The position numbers were made by a program, and so were the translations under genes. A stretch of DNA of 64,000 bases from Lacrimispora amygdalina (GTDB lineage: Bacteria > Bacillota > Clostridia > Lachnospirales > Lachnospiraceae): the NCBI RefSeq assembly GCF_900205965.1, contig NZ_OAOF01000004.1:248001-312000 (forward strand), read 5' to 3'. Position 1 is the first letter of the stretch; the number at the start of each line of letters is the position of its first letter. This document shows positions 16,757-25,721 of this stretch, piece by piece. Under the pieces are notes generated by a model. It did not search any database, was not told where the DNA came from, and was given only the letters and a program-made list of their open reading frames with translations.

Positions 16757-18472
16757 TTATGAACGGCTGATAAAATCTTTCATATAATCTTCCACTTCTT
16801 TTACAGTTGCAAAGGACATGGCCGTATCGGCAACTTCCTTAAGCTCCTGTGTGCTGTAACCTGTAATCAGCTTTCTCGCATTTAAGATTGCAGATGCACT
16901 CATACTGAACTCATTTAAACCAAACGCAAGAAGAAGCGGTATTAACATTGGATCGCTTGCGGCTTCTCCGCACATACCTACCATTATTCCTTCTTTTCTT
17001 CCGCATTCAATCACATGGCGGATGCTTCTTAAGACAGCCGGATTAAGCGGTGAGTAAAGATAGGATACCTTGTCGTTGCCCCGGTCTACAGACATGGTGT
17101 ACTGTGTCAGATCGTTGGTTCCGATACTGAAGAAATCAACCTCTTTGGCAAATACATCTGCCATCAGGGAGGCTGCTGCTGTTTCCACCATAATTCCAAC
17201 CTGGATATCTTTTTTATAAGCAATGGATTTCTCATCCAGTTCTTTCTTAATCTCATCTACGAAAGCTTTCGCTTCCCGATACTCTTCCAGACAGGTTACC
17301 ATAGGTACCATAATCCGGATATTGCCAAATGCACTGGCTCTTAAAAGTGCACGAATCTGAGGACGGTATACATCTTCCTTCCGGTCCAGGCAGAATCGGA
17401 TGGCGCGATATCCAAGGAACGGATTCTCGTCCTTTTCAAGGCCCATATAAGGGATCTCTTTGTCTCCGCCGATATCCAGAGTACGGATAATAACCGGTTT
17501 CCCATTCATGGCAGCCGCTACCTTGCGGTAAGCCTCAAACTGTTCGTCTTCCGTCGGCATGCTTGAACGATCCATAAAAAGAAATTCCGTCCGGAACAGA
17601 CCAATGCCTTCTCCGTCATATTGAAGAACCTTCTCCACATCTTCAGGCTTACCGATATTGGCAACCAGTTCGATGGTTACACCATCTTTGGTGACAGTTG
17701 GCTTTCCGATGTATTGCTCCAGTTCCTTCTTTTCTTTTAAGAACGCATCTCGTTTCGCTGTGTATTCTTCCCTTACTGCCTGATCCGGGTCTGCAAAAAC
17801 CACTCCCTCGGATCCATCCAGTATCAGTTGTGTACCATCTGAGATCTGGCTCATGAAGCCATCCACTGCAACCACTGCAGGGATTTCTAAGGCTCTGGCA
17901 AGAATGGCGCTGTGTGATGTCTTACCGCCCAGCTCGGTTACGATACCGGTTACGTTTATAGGATTGATTCCTGCTGTCATAGACGGTGTTAAGTCCCTTG
18001 CAACCAGGATACTTCCTGCAGGAAGAGATCCGATGTCCACGGAACTGACTCCCAGAAGAATCTTCTGCATACGGGTTTTAATATCACGCATATCCGTAGC
18101 CCGCTGCTGCATCAGTTCATCTCCCATGGAGGCAAACATATCAGCATACGTATTGCATACGGTCTCTATAGCATATTCACTGTTAACCGCCTCACCGGAG
18201 ATGGTATTTTCGATTTCACCGACCAGCATGGGGTCAGAAAGCAGCAGCAGATGTCCATTAAGAATCTCAGCTTCCTTTTCTCCGACTCTTGTGGCAAGAT
18301 CTTTTGCCAGAGCATCGGTTTCCTCCATGGTCTGGTTTAAAGCCTTCTGAAAACGGGCTTTTTCCGCATCCACATCTGTGATTGTGTCTTTCTTAATCTT
18401 CAGTTCTGTCTCTTCTACGATGATGGCCTTCCCAATTCCAACTCCCGCAGATGCGCTTGTTCCTTTAAACAT
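16757..18472 (-). CDS. ptsI: Phosphoenolpyruvate--protein phosphotransferase (PTS Enzyme I)
   Basis: The 571-residue protein is full length for Enzyme I, which takes phosphate from PEP and gives it to HPr. It has the N-terminal swivelling domain with the phosphohistidine motif GGKTSHSAILARAL (His near residue 187). The TIM-barrel PEP-binding domain follows, with FLFMDRSSMPTEDEQFEAY, GYRAIRFCLDR, FFSIGTNDLTQYTM, and GMCGEAASDP with its catalytic Cys. AAGGAGG stands 7 bases before the ATG. It lies 32 bases after ptsH and is the last gene before a terminator. Its unusual feature is linkage to the c-di-AMP synthase genes upstream. Confidence 0.97.
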   Translation of the reverse strand: MFKGTSASAGVGIGKAIIVEETELKIKKDTITDVDAEKARFQKALNQTMEETDALAKDLATRVGEKEAEILNGHLLLLSDPMLVGEIENTISGEAVNSEYAIETVCNTYADMFASMGDELMQQRATDMRDIKTRMQKILLGVSSVDIGSLPAGSILVARDLTPSMTAGINPINVTGIVTELGGKTSHSAILARALEIPAVVAVDGFMSQISDGTQLILDGSEGVVFADPDQAVREEYTAKRDAFLKEKKELEQYIGKPTVTKDGVTIELVANIGKPEDVEKVLQYDGEGIGLFRTEFLFMDRSSMPTEDEQFEAYRKVAAAMNGKPVIIRTLDIGGDKEIPYMGLEKDENPFLGYRAIRFCLDRKEDVYRPQIRALLRASAFGNIRIMVPMVTCLEEYREAKAFVDEIKKELDEKSIAYKKDIQVGIMVETAAASLMADVFAKEVDFFSIGTNDLTQYTMSVDRGNDKVSYLYSPLNPAVLRSIRHVIECGRKEGIMVGMCGEAASDPMLIPLLLAFGLNEFSMSASAILNARKLITGYSTQELKEVADTAMSFATVKEVEDYMKDFISRS

Positions 18473-18504
18473 AAAGTCCTCCTTATTAATTAAAATGAAA
18501 AAAT

Positions 18505-18768
18505 CTATTCACCAAGGCCCCCCTCAACAGCCTTGATCATGGTCGCCAGAGCTTCCTCTTCGTCTGCTCCCTCACAGACAAAGGTGATTTCATCGCCGCT
18601 TTTTACGCAGGCACCCAACACACTAAGTACACTTTTGGCATTGGCAGTGGTGTTCTTAAAACGAAAACTCACTGTTGAATTAAAGTTCATGGCTTCCCTA
18701 CAAAGAATCCCCGCCGGCCTCAAGTGCAGACCGGTAGGATTCTTTATAACAACATTAGCACTGACCAT
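18505..18768 (-). CDS. ptsH: Phosphocarrier protein HPr
   Basis: The 87-residue protein has the HPr active-site motif NPTGLHLRPAG with the phosphorylatable His at about residue 15. In the segment NAKSVLSVLGACVKSGDEI the serine matches Ser46, the HPr kinase target of Firmicutes. It carries phosphate from Enzyme I to sugar permeases and mediates carbon catabolite control. GGAGG is ideally placed before the ATG. It follows cdaR by only 52 bases with no terminator seen between, so it is probably expressed from the cdaA operon promoter, perhaps also from one of its own. Confidence 0.95.
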   Translation of the reverse strand: MVSANVVIKNPTGLHLRPAGILCREAMNFNSTVSFRFKNTTANAKSVLSVLGACVKSGDEITFVCEGADEEEALATMIKAVEGGLGE

Positions 18769-18820
18769 ACTGAATTTCCTCCAAACTTTTTACATGCTGA
18801 TCATCTGAATGACCAGTCTT

Positions 18821-20125
18821 TTACTGTGCAGAACTTTCTGTTGTCTCAGACACAGTAGTGCTTTCCGCTTCTGACGAAACCGTGTCTTCTTTTGCTACCG
18901 TAACATTGAACGGTGTATACACGGTGACTTCAAATCCTTCTGCCACTTCAAAATGAAGCATTCCGGGATATGTGCCGGGATTCAGATCGGAAACATCAAG
19001 AACAGCATTAAGACTTTCTTCTTTTAATGCATCTAAATCTTCCTTCAGTCCTTTTACAGTAACATCACAGGTCTGCTTGTCAAAACTATAACTGTAATCC
19101 GCAGACATCCCCTTCTTATCGAGGTTGTTTAACTGAAGGGTAAATACCCGGGTGGTCAGCGGCTCCACTTTCAGCTTCACGGATACGTCTTTATATTCAT
19201 CACCTGCAATGGTGGTATTCGGCGGCAGATACTGGCTTAAATCCAGCCGTACTATCTTATCTTTTGTGGCTCCGTCTATATTCAGCTTATCTGATGATAC
19301 ATCGATGGACGTCAACGAAGCAAGCACAGATTTAGTTCCCGCAACAGCAACCGATTTTACATCTGCCTCCAGACCGGTATAGCGGTAACCCTTTGCAACC
19401 TGACCCGTAACTTCAAAATTAAGGGGAAGGTTCTTTGCTTTCAGTATCTGTACATAATAATTAATTTGTGACTTATTCACTGTCACTTTATCAGGCAAGA
19501 TCAGCTTATTACCGTTTGCATCATAAAACAGCGGCTCAGCTGTTGCACTGATATCGGAACTCGCATTCTCGGGAATCGTAATTACCACTCCCATATGATT
19601 GATCTGTCCCACTGACGATTCCGGTCCTTCCACTGTGACATGATCCGGATCCAGATTAATGGTTCCAGTCTGGTAGCCCTCCTTGGCTTTTCCCTTGGTA
19701 TCAACCTGCAGATCAAATCGTTTTGTCTGGAGCTGCTCCGCAATGATCCGCATCACCATAGGTTTTGCCGTAACGGTATCGCTTTTTACCAGACCTTCCT
19801 TATCTTTATTTATCTCCACTGTAACAGGAACTGCACCTGTTACATTGTAATCTTTCAAATCCACATATGCATGAAAGTCTGATGCCTTTATTAAAGACCG
19901 GTCTCTGGTTCTCACCTGGTAGTAGACTGCCACCATGTCCTTGCCGTCGATTTCATAGGTTAAGTTTGCTGCCTTTAGAGCCTCCTCATTGCGAACCTCA
20001 ACCGGAACAAGCTGGGAGTCGCCAATAACAGGATTGGATATATTAACAATCGCCATCCACACTCCAAAAGCAAGCACCAGAGACGCAATTTTCAGTCCAA
20101 GGTTATTTAAGAGCTTTTCCTTCAT
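18821..20125 (-). CDS. cdaR: CdaR (YbbR-domain) regulator of diadenylate cyclase
   Basis: The 434-residue protein has one N-terminal membrane helix (LGLKIASLVLAFGVWMAIVNISNP) and then four repeats of the extracytoplasmic YbbR fold (roughly 40-125, 135-215, 220-305 and 310-405). It ends in a Ser/Thr/Glu-rich tail. CdaR binds and modulates the membrane cyclase CdaA in Bacillus and Listeria. Its start overlaps the 3' end of cdaA by 23 bases, so the two are translationally coupled. GGAAGGCGTAAGA precedes the ATG. In Bacillus glmM follows; here ptsH follows instead. Confidence 0.93.
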   Translation of the reverse strand: MKEKLLNNLGLKIASLVLAFGVWMAIVNISNPVIGDSQLVPVEVRNEEALKAANLTYEIDGKDMVAVYYQVRTRDRSLIKASDFHAYVDLKDYNVTGAVPVTVEINKDKEGLVKSDTVTAKPMVMRIIAEQLQTKRFDLQVDTKGKAKEGYQTGTINLDPDHVTVEGPESSVGQINHMGVVITIPENASSDISATAEPLFYDANGNKLILPDKVTVNKSQINYYVQILKAKNLPLNFEVTGQVAKGYRYTGLEADVKSVAVAGTKSVLASLTSIDVSSDKLNIDGATKDKIVRLDLSQYLPPNTTIAGDEYKDVSVKLKVEPLTTRVFTLQLNNLDKKGMSADYSYSFDKQTCDVTVKGLKEDLDALKEESLNAVLDVSDLNPGTYPGMLHFEVAEGFEVTVYTPFNVTVAKEDTVSSEAESTTVSETTESSAQ

Positions 20126-20975
20126 TCTTACGCCTTCCCTTCAAAATCCTGAATCTGCTTCCTTCCTCTCCGGCCTGCTTTACACCGGCCAGAACGGTTC
20201 TCAGCATGTCTGCATCTGCAATGCGCTTTAACCCTCCTTCCAGTGCAACCGTCACCCTTCCGGTTTCTTCAGAAACCACGATGGTTATGCTGTCACTGAC
20301 CTCACTTACTCCGACTGCAGCCCTGTGTCTGGTTCCCAGGTCCTTACTAATGGTCATATTATCGGACAGGGGCAGATAACAGGTGGCTGCTGCTACCCGG
20401 TTTCCGCGAATTACCACTGCTCCGTCATGGAGAGGGGTATTATGCTCAAAAATATTGATCAGAAGCTGGCTGCTTACAATTCCGCCCACTTCTATCCCAG
20501 TCCTTTCAATCTCTTTTAAGGAATCACTCCGTTCTACCACAATGAGCGCTCCCGTCTTTACCTTTGCCATCTCAAAGGTGGCTTTTACCAGTTCATTAAT
20601 CGTCTTATCGGTAAATCTTGAATTATCTCTCCCATCGTCAAAGGTAAGGATCCCTGTGAATGGATTCTTGCTGCCCAGCTGCTCCAGTGCTTTTCGCAGC
20701 TCCGGCTGGAAGATTACAATCACCATGGTCACTGCCGGAGCAGCGATCTTATTGAGAATCCAAAAAATATTATCCAAGCGGAAAACATAAGCAAAGAGAT
20801 AGAAAACAAAGATTACAATAATACCTTTGAGCAGTGTCCAGGCTCTCGTATTCATAATCCATGCAAGAAGCTCATAGAGCAAAACTGCTATGATAACAAT
20901 CTCAACCAGATTCGTTTTTGATATTCTGGGAAGGAACGATACCCAGGAATACATATTATCTAAAAAATTTGCCAA
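20103..20975 (-). CDS. cdaA: Diadenylate cyclase CdaA (c-di-AMP synthase)
   Basis: The protein of about 290 residues has three N-terminal membrane helices and a DAC domain with the catalytic motifs LHDGAVVI (DGA) and GTRHRAAVG (RHR), which condense two ATP to c-di-AMP. A TTG start at 20975 is preferred because GGGAGG lies 8 bases upstream of it; a GTG nine bases earlier lies inside that Shine-Dalgarno sequence. c-di-AMP controls potassium and osmolyte transport and cell-wall homeostasis in Firmicutes. The window also holds a BusR-type regulator and an OpuA transporter with CBS domains, both known classes of c-di-AMP receptor, so the second messenger may act locally as well as globally. Confidence 0.95.
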   Translation of the reverse strand: MANFLDNMYSWVSFLPRISKTNLVEIVIIAVLLYELLAWIMNTRAWTLLKGIIVIFVFYLFAYVFRLDNIFWILNKIAAPAVTMVIVIFQPELRKALEQLGSKNPFTGILTFDDGRDNSRFTDKTINELVKATFEMAKVKTGALIVVERSDSLKEIERTGIEVGGIVSSQLLINIFEHNTPLHDGAVVIRGNRVAAATCYLPLSDNMTISKDLGTRHRAAVGVSEVSDSITIVVSEETGRVTVALEGGLKRIADADMLRTVLAGVKQAGEEGSRFRILKGRRKNEGKALK

Positions 20976-21001
20976 GTCATCCACCTCCCTATTTGTTCTT
21001 C

Positions 21002-21949
21002 TTACCTTTGCGGTCTCTGGAGTTTTCTGGCATTAATTTTCTGAACTTTTACATCAGGGGTGCTGACTGTCAGCTTGGGAACTGCCTTGACGTAATAATA
21101 ATAGTCATCATCTTCAAACTGTACGTACTCCGTCCGCGAATAATCCACTGTAAACACAAAAAAAGTGTAGATTCCTGCAAGTACAACGGAAACAAGGACT
21201 CCTCCAAAAAGTTCCAGGACAGATACCGATACATCCGCTGTAATGTCACCAATGAAAATAACACTAAGCTGGGCAATGGTACCTGCAATGATGGCTATAA
21301 TCCAGGAATAATCTATGGAAAGCCCACGTATAATCACCACAATTAAAAGCGCCAGAGTAAATGCCAGCACCATAATTAACATAAGTTTGTTTGCAAGCAG
21401 GCTCTTCATCAGCTGCATAAACTTCTGCATCTCATCTGCAGCCAAATCATTGGTCAACACTCCGGCATTCTGTTTCACATACAGGAGCGTATAATAGATA
21501 AATACGCCGCATCCCACCGGTATTACAGAAACAATTCCTCCGGAAAGGCCCACAATCAAAGGGATTGCATAGGGGATCTTCAAAAGGAAAAAGACCGGTG
21601 TCAATATCAGAAGATAGCTGTCACCTGGCTGAAAACCATAATACAGCAGGCCAACCACAAGGATAAACACTGCCATAACCAGGGTAACTTCCAGCGAAAT
21701 TCCTGACAGATGAGCAAGCATAAAACTGGCTGCAAGAAAGGAAATTGCTCCATAAGGCAGAAAAGAGCAGACCAAAGCCAGAACCAGCGGAATAAGCGGT
21801 TCTGTCAGTTTCGTCATAAATCCAATATTCTTGTTCATCAGAGAAAAAGCCAGAAAACTGAATATAAATTTAATAACAGGAGTGATATAGATTCCATACC
21901 TTGCATAAAACTCTTTTAGTCGTTCTCTTAAGACAAGAAGGCCCATCAT
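21002..21949 (-). CDS. Polytopic membrane protein of unknown function
   Basis: This 315-residue protein has about nine hydrophobic helices and a cytoplasmic C-terminal tail. The tail begins after FFVFTVDYSRTEYVQFEDDDYYYYVKAVPKL, an acidic/aromatic cluster resembling a short interaction motif. No named family is recognised. It overlaps the upstream gene by 4 bases (ATGA) and is 26 bases ahead of cdaA, so it is almost certainly co-expressed with c-di-AMP synthesis. A role as a partner or sensor for CdaA/CdaR is a guess from position only. Confidence 0.8.
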   Translation of the reverse strand: MMGLLVLRERLKEFYARYGIYITPVIKFIFSFLAFSLMNKNIGFMTKLTEPLIPLVLALVCSFLPYGAISFLAASFMLAHLSGISLEVTLVMAVFILVVGLLYYGFQPGDSYLLILTPVFFLLKIPYAIPLIVGLSGGIVSVIPVGCGVFIYYTLLYVKQNAGVLTNDLAADEMQKFMQLMKSLLANKLMLIMVLAFTLALLIVVIIRGLSIDYSWIIAIIAGTIAQLSVIFIGDITADVSVSVLELFGGVLVSVVLAGIYTFFVFTVDYSRTEYVQFEDDDYYYYVKAVPKLTVSTPDVKVQKINARKLQRPQR

Positions 21950-22374
21950 GATGTACGCCCTCCTTTTATTCTTTTTATTGATCTGGTGTTTCCGTCATAT
22001 CGCTTGTCCAGCCTCTTTAATTTTGCCATATAAACCTTGATCCCACGGCTGGCGTACTCGTAACGCTTCATATATATAGAGATGCTGATAACCAGATAAA
22101 CCGCAAGACCGGCTGCGTAGACAATGCCAACCTTTATTCCGGTATCAGTCAGACTCTTTAGATCCATGGTATTCAGCCAGCGCTCCATATAATACAGTCC
22201 CCATAACAGGAGGCATGCAAGAAAGCTAAACGTATAGCTGAAAAAGGAGCGGAACAGCTTGCTGCTGACGTAGTCACTTTTAAAGTACCGGTTGATCGGA
22301 AAAATCCGTTTTCCTTCCTTTTTCTCAAACATCGCGAGATTCGTCATGATTTTTATTTTTTCTTCACTCAGCAT
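21946..22374 (-). CDS. Small membrane protein of unknown function, first gene of the cdaA operon
   Basis: The 142-residue protein has two hydrophobic helices (about residues 40-62 and 78-102) and a very basic C-terminus (KLKRLDKRYDGNTRSIKRIKGG). No family is recognised. A GAGGAG site precedes the ATG and an extended -10 lies about 35 bases upstream, so it heads the operon of six genes ending at ptsI. The 4-base overlap with the next membrane protein suggests a two-subunit complex. Confidence 0.75.
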   Translation of the reverse strand: MLSEEKIKIMTNLAMFEKKEGKRIFPINRYFKSDYVSSKLFRSFFSYTFSFLACLLLWGLYYMERWLNTMDLKSLTDTGIKVGIVYAAGLAVYLVISISIYMKRYEYASRGIKVYMAKLKRLDKRYDGNTRSIKRIKGGRTS

Positions 22375-22408
22375 ATGGTCTCCTCACTATACCATAAGAT
22401 ATCACCTT

Positions 22409-22418
22409 ATTATAGCAT
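22409..22418 (-). promoter_or_regulatory. Extended -10 promoter of the cdaA operon
   Basis: On the minus strand TATAAT (22409-22414) is preceded by TATGC, giving an extended -10 (TGC-TATAAT). The -35 region is poor (TCGCAA), as is common with extended -10 promoters. Confidence 0.55.
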
Positions 22419-22463
22419 AGAACATGTTACTTTGCGAGCCTATTAAGGAATTTTTTATTTTTG

Positions 22464-22494
22464 AGTAAAAAAAGCACAGCAATGCTGCTGCGCT
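22464..22494 (-). terminator. Terminator of the MacAB-like operon
   Basis: On the minus strand AAGCGCAGCA and TGCTGTGCTT form the stem, followed by TTTTTT. It comes directly after the stop codon of the last permease gene. Confidence 0.85.
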
Positions 22495-22495
22495 T

Positions 22496-23707
22496 TTACT
22501 CATACCTCAAGGCATCAATTGGATCTTTTCCCGCTGCTTTTGAAGCCGGATATATGCCAAAAAACACACCAACCAGTGCAGAGAATCCAACAGCCACGAT
22601 AATTACCAGCGGCTTAATTACAACCGGCATCCCAAGAAGTGTACCTCCAAGAAGGACCAGCCCGGCCCCGGTTAAAACACCTATAATTCCCCCCATTGCT
22701 GAAAGAATGGCTGATTCAGTCAGAAACTGAATCATTACATCCCGGGTTTTTGCTCCAAGAGCCTTGCGGATGCCGATTTCCCGCGTTCGTTCTGTTACGG
22801 ATACCAACATGATATTCATGATTCCGATGCCTCCAACAAGAAGTGAAATCGCTGCAATTCCACCTACGGCAGCAGACAATCCGCCCATAACCCGATCAAC
22901 GTTTCCCATTTCACTGGATACAGAATAAAACGTAACATCTTCCTTTTTCCGGTTCTTACTATTTGCGATATATTTTGTAAAACGTTCAGAAAATGAATCC
23001 ATATTGGTTCCTTCTTTTGCGTATACTCTGATGTTGTAAATCGAGTCGTTGGGCCAGACTAACAGTGTCTCCGGCATATAACCCTCTTTTTTCTCTCCGG
23101 AGCCGCCAAACAGTGCCTGATACGGATTTTTCTCTTTCCGGTACACACCTACCACGTCGTAATAATCCGTATCACCGTATATCGTCATCCGCAGCGATTT
23201 TCCTACGGCATCTTCGGTGCCGAAAAGCTCTTTTGCTCCCTGTGCCTCTAAAACCACATGATTTTTTCTTCCTTTAATATCTGCCTCATTTAAATTCCTG
23301 CCATATATAATATTGATCTTATGAACGTCAGGATAATTGGCTCTGATTCCTTCCAGTTGAAACTGCACCTTATTTCTGCCAAAAACAGCTTCTACATTCT
23401 GCTGGGAACTACTGTCTATATAACTGATCTCATCTCCGAAAACTTCCTTAATCCGATCTATATCATCCACACTGAAATAATCACTGTCTCTCATCTCACC
23501 GCCGTCGGTGGGCCAGACATAGACATAAGCCAGAGTTGTTCCCACATCCTTATACAGATCAGATACCATAAACCTCATGGTATCACCAATGGATACAATG
23601 GCAATGACTGACCCGATACCAATAATAATTCCAAGCATGGTAAGAAGAGACCTCATTTTGTTCGCTTTTATGGCATGAACCGCCATAGTCATATTTTCAA
23701 ACAGCAT
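22496..23707 (-). CDS. MacB/FtsX-type ABC transporter permease (second copy)
   Basis: The 403-residue protein has one N-terminal helix, a large extracytoplasmic MacB_PCD domain (about residues 45-255) and three C-terminal helices with the FtsX signature GGIGIMNIMLVSVTERTREIGIRKALGAK. It is a close paralogue of the adjacent permease, with near-identical ends and a divergent periplasmic domain. The pair probably form a heterodimer with the single ATPase. RxxPYQALFGG-type differences in the outer domain suggest split substrate contacts. Family members export peptides or antibiotics; no substrate is identified here. Confidence 0.92.
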   Translation of the reverse strand: MLFENMTMAVHAIKANKMRSLLTMLGIIIGIGSVIAIVSIGDTMRFMVSDLYKDVGTTLAYVYVWPTDGGEMRDSDYFSVDDIDRIKEVFGDEISYIDSSSQQNVEAVFGRNKVQFQLEGIRANYPDVHKINIIYGRNLNEADIKGRKNHVVLEAQGAKELFGTEDAVGKSLRMTIYGDTDYYDVVGVYRKEKNPYQALFGGSGEKKEGYMPETLLVWPNDSIYNIRVYAKEGTNMDSFSERFTKYIANSKNRKKEDVTFYSVSSEMGNVDRVMGGLSAAVGGIAAISLLVGGIGIMNIMLVSVTERTREIGIRKALGAKTRDVMIQFLTESAILSAMGGIIGVLTGAGLVLLGGTLLGMPVVIKPLVIIVAVGFSALVGVFFGIYPASKAAGKDPIDALRYE

Positions 23708-23715
23708 GCTTCCTC

Positions 23716-24924
23716 CTATTCATACCTCAAAGCTTCTATCGGGTCTGACTTTGCTGCTTTCGAAGCCGGATAAATCCCGAAAAATATTCCCACCATTCCG
23801 GAAAACCCAACTGCCAGAACAACCACTGAGGGTCTTACGATTACTGCCGTTTTTAAAACCGCCCCTCCAATCATTACAATTGTAACACCAAGGATGATAC
23901 CAATGATACCGCCGCATGCGGACATCAGTGCTGATTCCGTTAAGAACTGAATCATAATATCCTTTGTCCTTGCGCCAAGTGCTTTTCTGATTCCAATCTC
24001 TCTGGTACGCTCTGTCACAGAAACCATCATGATGTTCATGATTCCGATTCCGCCTACAAGCAGAGAGATTGCAGCAATTCCTCCTACAGCTGCCGACATG
24101 GCAGAAAGAGTGGTATCCATGCTTCCCATCTCTTCTTTTACTGTATTAACCATAATTTCTGATTCTTTGCGGCCCTTTATTTTTGCAACATACCTGGTTA
24201 TCTCCGGCTGAAACTCCTTCATATCCACTCCGTCACGGACATAAAGGTTCAATACCCGGAATCTGCTGCCTTTCTTACTGACAACGGTATCGGGGATGAA
24301 TCCTGCCTGGGTCTGCCCATTCCCCAAAAGCATGGCGGCCATTGGTGACAGATCTTTGTGATATACGCCTACTACGGTGTAGTCCTGAGTATCCTTATTG
24401 ACCGTCATTCGGAAGGTACGCCCTACACAGTCCGCAGTACCAAATAACTTTACCGCGCCCTTGTCTTCCAGCACTACGTGGTTCGCTGCTTTTTTCACAT
24501 CAGATTCATTTATAAATCTGCCGTAAATAATATTCTGCGGCTGAACGTCCGTAAAATTATAATCCACTCCCTGAAACTCGAACTTCACCTTTTTTAAGCG
24601 GTTCACAGCTTCTGCTTCAGCACTTGAATTGGTGTCAATATACTGTATCTTATCATGAAAGACCTCTTTTATACGGTCAAGCTCATCTCTGTCAAAATAA
24701 TCCGAATAACGGAAATCCTCTACTTCCCATGATACCATAACTGCGGCCCGGTTCACTCCCACATCTTTATAAGCATCCTTAAATACATTTCTCATGCTGT
24801 CACCCACCGATACAATGGCAATCACTGAACCTATACCGATAATGATGCCCAGCATCGTAAGAAATGAACGCATTTTATTGGCTTTTATGGCATGCATTGC
24901 CATACTCATATTTTCTATCAGCAT
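23716..24924 (-). CDS. MacB/FtsX-type ABC transporter permease (first copy)
   Basis: The 402-residue permease has the same layout as its neighbour: N-terminal MSMAMHAIKANKMRSFLTML, a helix with GIIIGIGSVIAIVSVGDSM, an outer MacB_PCD domain, and the C-terminal GGIGIMNIMMVSVTERTREIG segment. Its start overlaps the end of the ATPase gene by 7 bases. A duplication followed by divergence of the central domain is the simplest origin of the tandem pair. Confidence 0.92.
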   Translation of the reverse strand: MLIENMSMAMHAIKANKMRSFLTMLGIIIGIGSVIAIVSVGDSMRNVFKDAYKDVGVNRAAVMVSWEVEDFRYSDYFDRDELDRIKEVFHDKIQYIDTNSSAEAEAVNRLKKVKFEFQGVDYNFTDVQPQNIIYGRFINESDVKKAANHVVLEDKGAVKLFGTADCVGRTFRMTVNKDTQDYTVVGVYHKDLSPMAAMLLGNGQTQAGFIPDTVVSKKGSRFRVLNLYVRDGVDMKEFQPEITRYVAKIKGRKESEIMVNTVKEEMGSMDTTLSAMSAAVGGIAAISLLVGGIGIMNIMMVSVTERTREIGIRKALGARTKDIMIQFLTESALMSACGGIIGIILGVTIVMIGGAVLKTAVIVRPSVVVLAVGFSGMVGIFFGIYPASKAAKSDPIEALRYE

Positions 24925-25709
24925 AATGCTTCCCCGTTCTGAAACTCTGAATTTCCTTCTCCACCCGCAGATACCGGAATATTAGGAGTATCGCTGACCA
25001 GCTCTCCATCCTTAAAACGGATTATCCGGTTGGTAAACGCTGCGATGTCTTCTTCGTGAGTAACTAAAACAACGGTTGCCCCTTCGTTATGAAGTTTAGA
25101 AAATAATTCCATAATTTCCACGGAGGAGGCAGAGTCTAAATTACCGGTAGGCTCATCTGCAAGAATCAGAGGCGGCTCATTGGCAAGAGCTCTGGCAATT
25201 GCGACTCTCTGTCTCTGGCCTCCGGAAAGCTCATTGGGCATATGTTCATATCTGGTTCCCAGGCCTACACGCTCTAAAAGCTCCAACGCCCTTTTTTCTC
25301 TCGACTTTTTTGAAATATGGGCATAAGTCATGGGAAGCTCCACATTCTTTAACGCAGATGTTCTGGATATGAGATTAAACGACTGGAATACAAAGCCGAT
25401 TTTCCGGTTTCGGATCGCAGACAAATCATCAGACGGCATATCCGCAGTATCAATGCCATCCAGATAATAATGCCCCATGGTCGGCCGGTCCAGACAGCCA
25501 AGAATATTCATCAGTGTGGATTTTCCAGATCCGGACTGCCCCATGATGGCAACAAACTCGCCCCGTTTAATTGTTAAGTTCACCCGTTTTAATCCCAGGA
25601 CCTTAATGGAACCGGTATCATAGATCTTTACCATATCAACCAGTTTAATCAGATCCTCGCTGACATTTTGGGTGATATAGTCAGGGACCACTTCTTTCTT
25701 TTTCCACAT
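24918..25709 (-). CDS. MacB/LolD-type ABC transporter ATP-binding protein
   Basis: The 263-residue ATPase has Walker [10 protein letters not shown], signature LSGGQRQR, Walker [13 protein letters not shown] and H-loop VTHEED. It also has the QSFNLI Q-loop typical of the MacB/LolD (lipoprotein and antimicrobial peptide export) family. It carries about 25 extra residues at each end compared with LolD. It sits between the adaptor and two permeases with 7- and 12-base junctions, making a complete MacAB-like exporter without an outer-membrane component, as expected in a Gram-positive cell. Confidence 0.95.
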   Translation of the reverse strand: MWKKKEVVPDYITQNVSEDLIKLVDMVKIYDTGSIKVLGLKRVNLTIKRGEFVAIMGQSGSGKSTLMNILGCLDRPTMGHYYLDGIDTADMPSDDLSAIRNRKIGFVFQSFNLISRTSALKNVELPMTYAHISKKSREKRALELLERVGLGTRYEHMPNELSGGQRQRVAIARALANEPPLILADEPTGNLDSASSVEIMELFSKLHNEGATVVLVTHEEDIAAFTNRIIRFKDGELVSDTPNIPVSAGGEGNSEFQNGEALC

Positions 25710-25721
25710 ACTAAATCCCCC

